Made by a program: the position numbers and the translations under genes. This document shows positions 31,248 through 32,948 of a stretch of 32,948 bases of DNA, in pieces (positions within the stretch are counted from its first letter, which is position 1; the number at the start of each line of letters is the position of its first letter). The notes beneath the pieces are model-generated. The model made no database searches. It was not told where the DNA came from and saw only the letters and a list, made by a program, of their open reading frames with translations. This DNA comes from Candidatus Rokuibacteriota bacterium (lineage in GTDB: Bacteria > Methylomirabilota > Methylomirabilia > Rokubacteriales > CSP1-6), in NCBI GenBank assembly GCA_003220435.1, contig QHSL01000046.1, positions 1-32,948 of the forward strand, given 5' to 3'.

Positions 31248-31693
31248 TCACACAGGCCGCGGCGCGAGAACCGAACTGATGGCTTCTCTCCGCGCCACCT
31301 CGTAGAGGCGTTCCTGCGAGCGGAGCCGAGGCTCGCCGTGCCCCCGGATGCGCACGCAGCTTCCGTCGGGGAGGATGCGCCGGGCCTTCACGGTATCGGC
31401 GAGCTGGATCTCGAGGATCTCGCGGACCTGGGTCTGGAGATGGGGGTCCAGCACCGGGAACGCGATCTCGACGCGACGGTCGAGATTGCGGGGCATCCAG
31501 TCCGCAGAGGCGAGCAGGTATGGAGATGACGCGGATCCTCGAAGAGAGCCCGGGCACCGCTGGGCGCAGGCAACACATGCCGCGCACGATCAGGTCGATC
31601 CGTACGCCCGCCGCGCTCGCGCTCTACAGCTCCTCGATCAGGCGACGGTCGACGAGTCCGTTCATCTTCGCGATGATCCGCGCGGACCGCCCG
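31248..31693 (-). pseudogene. Polyphosphate kinase 1 (ppk1) C-terminal remnant, broken
   Basis: Reading leftward from about 31693, GRSARIIAKMNGLVDRRLIEE is a conserved Ppk1 segment that holds a nonsense codon (TAG at 31624-31626) where the family has Tyr. It continues in the same frame as [19 protein letters not shown] and IRVIS. At about 31520 roughly 25 residues are missing and the frame changes, resuming with [38 protein letters not shown] and [13 protein letters not shown], stop 31248-31250. About 145 of some 700 residues remain, including the RGMCCLRP and SADWMPRN motifs. There can be no kinase activity. The piece is joined directly to a ppx fragment. Confidence 0.85.
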
Positions 31694-31880
31694 GCGTCCG
31701 CAGTGTCGCGTCGAGCGCCGCCGCCCAGCCGCGTGGGCGCTCCTCGGCGAGCACACGATAGCCCGTGTGGGGTGTGACTCGAGCGACCAGCAGACGGCCG
31801 GCCGTCGAGCCCAGATCGACGACTGGGAGCGTGCGGCCGGCTCAGCCCCGCTGGAGCGCCACGTCGGCCCTGTTGGTCAT
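31694..31880 (-). pseudogene. Exopolyphosphatase (ppx/gppA) N-terminal remnant
   Basis: The ATG at 31880 overlaps the sixA stop and reads MTNRADVALQRG, then a TGA at 31842-31844. In the same frame it goes on with RTLPVVDLGSTAGRLLVARV and TGYRVLAEERPRG, the phosphate-1 motif (DLGS) and first strands of the Ppx/GppA actin-like fold. After about 50 residues the sequence changes over to ppk1. The remaining 250-450 residues of Ppx are lost. The order sixA-ppx-ppk1 indicates an original polyphosphate operon. The TGA could be avoided if translation began later, but no good start is visible. Confidence 0.75.
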
Positions 31881-32428
31881 ACGTCTCGCCGTTCTGCGAC
31901 GCTCGATGGGTCAGCCCGAGGTGCCGTGATCTCGGCCGGGCCAGCAAGGGTCCTGAGGATTCGGGGTTTGAGGAACCAGCGGAGCCGCCCGGCGGCCGCA
32001 GGACCGTCGGGAAGGTCCACCAGCGCCGCGCCGCCCGTCTCGAACGCGAGCCGCCCGCCCTCCGCGGCGCCGAGCAGGCGCGCGAGCAGCGCCCCGAGGA
32101 GAGGGTCGTGGCCGACGAGCGCGATCCTGGCGCCCGGTGGATGAGTCTTCAGCGCGGCCACGACTCCGTCGACGCTCGAACGGGCAAGTGCTGGCTCGAG
32201 CGTGGGGACGAGGTGCTCGAAGGCGCGCGCGGCGATTTCGGCGGTCGCCCGGGCGCGGAGAAGCGGGCTCGTCAGCAACAGATCTGGCCGACGTGTGACC
32301 CGGGCAAGCCCTCGCGCGGCCACGCGGAACTTGGCCTTGCCGTCGGGGGTGAGCGGACGCTCGTCGTCGGGAACACCGGGCGTTCCTCGGGGTATCGCGG
32401 CGGCGTGGCGAATCAGTAGGAGCTTCAT
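31877..32428 (-). CDS. SixA-like phosphohistidine phosphatase (histidine phosphatase family)
   Basis: The 183-residue protein is complete. The catalytic RHG-type motif is LLLIRHAAAIPRG (R7, H8). Further conserved residues are the arginine in LLTSPLLRARATAEI and the second histidine H107 in ALVGHDPLLGAL. This fits the SixA branch, which removes phosphate from phosphohistidine proteins. The last 20 residues look unconserved. In many genomes sixA lies beside CHAD/CYTH, ppx and ppk genes, as here, suggesting a link to polyphosphate. It starts 3 bases after the preceding gene's stop and overlaps the ppx start. Confidence 0.88.
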   Translation of the reverse strand: MKLLLIRHAAAIPRGTPGVPDDERPLTPDGKAKFRVAARGLARVTRRPDLLLTSPLLRARATAEIAARAFEHLVPTLEPALARSSVDGVVAALKTHPPGARIALVGHDPLLGALLARLLGAAEGGRLAFETGGAALVDLPDGPAAAGRLRWFLKPRILRTLAGPAEITAPRADPSSVAERRDV

Positions 32429-32431
32429 CGG

Positions 32432-32773
32432 TCAGCCAGTCTTCCTTGCGATGACGGGGGAGGGGCGAGACGCCGTCCCCGCAGTCCGGTCCCACCGCGT
32501 TGGTGCCTCGCGGTCACAGCGATTCGCGTAGGCGCGTGCGGCAAGGTTCGCTTCGTCGAACTCGACGACAACCTCGAGATAGGGATCGAAGTCGGGTCCG
32601 GTGCGCCGGACCCGGAGCTTGGCGCCCTCGGGCTCAGCGCCGACCGTGTGACGCAGGAGGTCGATGAAGCGCCGGCACTGCCAAAACGCTCGCCCAACGT
32701 AGTCGATTTCGCTCGGGGCGGCCGGCGCCTCGCCAGCGGGGACAGTTCCCAGAGCGAGGATGTCAAGGGCCAT
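32432..32773 (-). CDS. Hypothetical protein
   Basis: This 113-residue protein has no recognised family. The middle (PSEIDYVGRAFWQCRRFIDLL, then TGPDFDPYLEVVVEFDEANLAARAYA) looks like an alpha/beta fold with a Tyr/Phe-rich strand, while the ends are low in pattern. It sits in a tight minus-strand operon: it begins one base after the stop of the TPR gene and ends 3 bases before sixA. That spacing supports it as a real gene. Confidence 0.6.
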   Translation of the reverse strand: MALDILALGTVPAGEAPAAPSEIDYVGRAFWQCRRFIDLLRHTVGAEPEGAKLRVRRTGPDFDPYLEVVVEFDEANLAARAYANRCDREAPTRWDRTAGTASRPSPVIARKTG

Positions 32774-32774
32774 C

Positions 32775-32948
32775 TCAGTTCAGCCGAGCGCGTAAGCTAT
32801 GAAGGATCCTCGCCGCGCGTACGTCGCGCGGAGCCAGCCGCACAGCCCCCTCGAACTCGCGGAGCGCCTGCCACCAGCGCCCCTGCTGGATGTAGATCCG
32901 CCCCAGGTTCATGAAGGGAAACTGCCGCGGTTCGTAGCGTTTGGCCTG
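32775..32948 (-). CDS. Tetratricopeptide-repeat protein, C-terminal part (runs off right edge)
   Basis: The last 57 residues are visible, reading from the window edge. They include one TPR motif: FMNLGRIYIQQGRWWQALRE, then FEGAVRLAPRD with the typical G/Y/A/P positions, followed by a short helical tail (VRAARILHSLRARLN). TPR proteins mediate protein-protein contacts. The TGA at 32775-32777 almost overlaps the ATG of the next gene (32773), so it is the upstream member of the sixA operon. Confidence 0.8.
   Translation of the reverse strand, partial: QAKRYEPRQFPFMNLGRIYIQQGRWWQALREFEGAVRLAPRDVRAARILHSLRARLN

Noticed and set aside
1-32948. CRISPR arrays, rRNA genes, prophage or conjugation modules
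   Set aside because: No regularly spaced repeats, rRNA-like sequence, integrase, capsid or relaxase genes were seen.

Overview
The window is about 33 kb of very GC-rich (roughly 70%) bacterial chromosome. Genes are dense, on both strands, and grouped in short operons with many start/stop overlaps. The mix includes a KimA-type potassium importer, a sigma-54-dependent response regulator, a GlgM/actinobacterial-type glycogen synthase, an archaeal/actinobacterial-type ATP-dependent DNA ligase, LexA, an orphan family-5 solute-binding protein and many small-molecule enzymes. This suits an uncultured soil or subsurface lineage of the Rokubacteria/Methylomirabilota or deltaproteobacterial type. The placement is an inference from gene content, not a search result.

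Left end (1-3.4 kb): the start of an IS1182-like transposase runs off the left edge, and the IS end abuts a truncated kdpB. That kdpB piece is fused in frame to kdpC, which is itself frameshifted near its end. A small membrane protein follows on the minus strand, then an intact KimA-type K+ importer. Kdp is therefore dead here and KimA is the surviving K+ uptake gene.

3.4-17.3 kb: mostly single-gene metabolic and membrane functions. They are a methyltransferase, a DinB-like protein, a PatB/MalY C-S lyase, a ketopantoate reductase-like enzyme with a GNAT acetyltransferase, a zinc alcohol dehydrogenase, a metallo-beta-lactamase-fold hydrolase, an amidase, an atypical NRAMP homologue with a DUF420 protein, a collapsed phzF pseudogene, a FIST sensor protein with a methyltransferase, a GT4 glycosyltransferase, an RGG-tailed RRM protein and a DedA protein.

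17.3-22.5 kb: a run of plus-strand genes: histidine kinase, sigma-54 response regulator, GlgM-like glycosyltransferase, HAD phosphatase and an unusual TatA-like protein carrying a C-terminal Ada-type zinc-site domain. The first three overlap or are translationally coupled.

22.5-29.3 kb, the DNA-maintenance and signalling section: lexA has a clear promoter overlapped by inverted repeats, so autoregulation is likely. A previously easily missed 59-residue single-span membrane protein follows it immediately and is a candidate SOS effector. Convergent to these is a GAF/HD-GYP protein. Divergent from that is a tight three-gene operon: ATP-dependent DNA ligase, RecA/KaiC-like ATPase and CCA-adding/poly(A)-polymerase-like nucleotidyltransferase with an HD domain.

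29.3-32.9 kb: a solute-binding protein with its own promoter, tRNA-Gly(CCC) with encoded CCA and a strong terminator, then a minus-strand operon entering from the right edge. That operon is a TPR protein, a hypothetical protein, SixA, and the wreckage of ppx and ppk1 (nonsense codons, internal deletions). kdp, phzF and ppx-ppk1 all show internal deletions with intact flanks. This is either recent gene decay or an assembly effect, and is worth checking.

The most interesting candidates are the lexA-linked small membrane protein and its operator, the TatA-Ada-type fusion, and the ligase-ATPase-nucleotidyltransferase operon.
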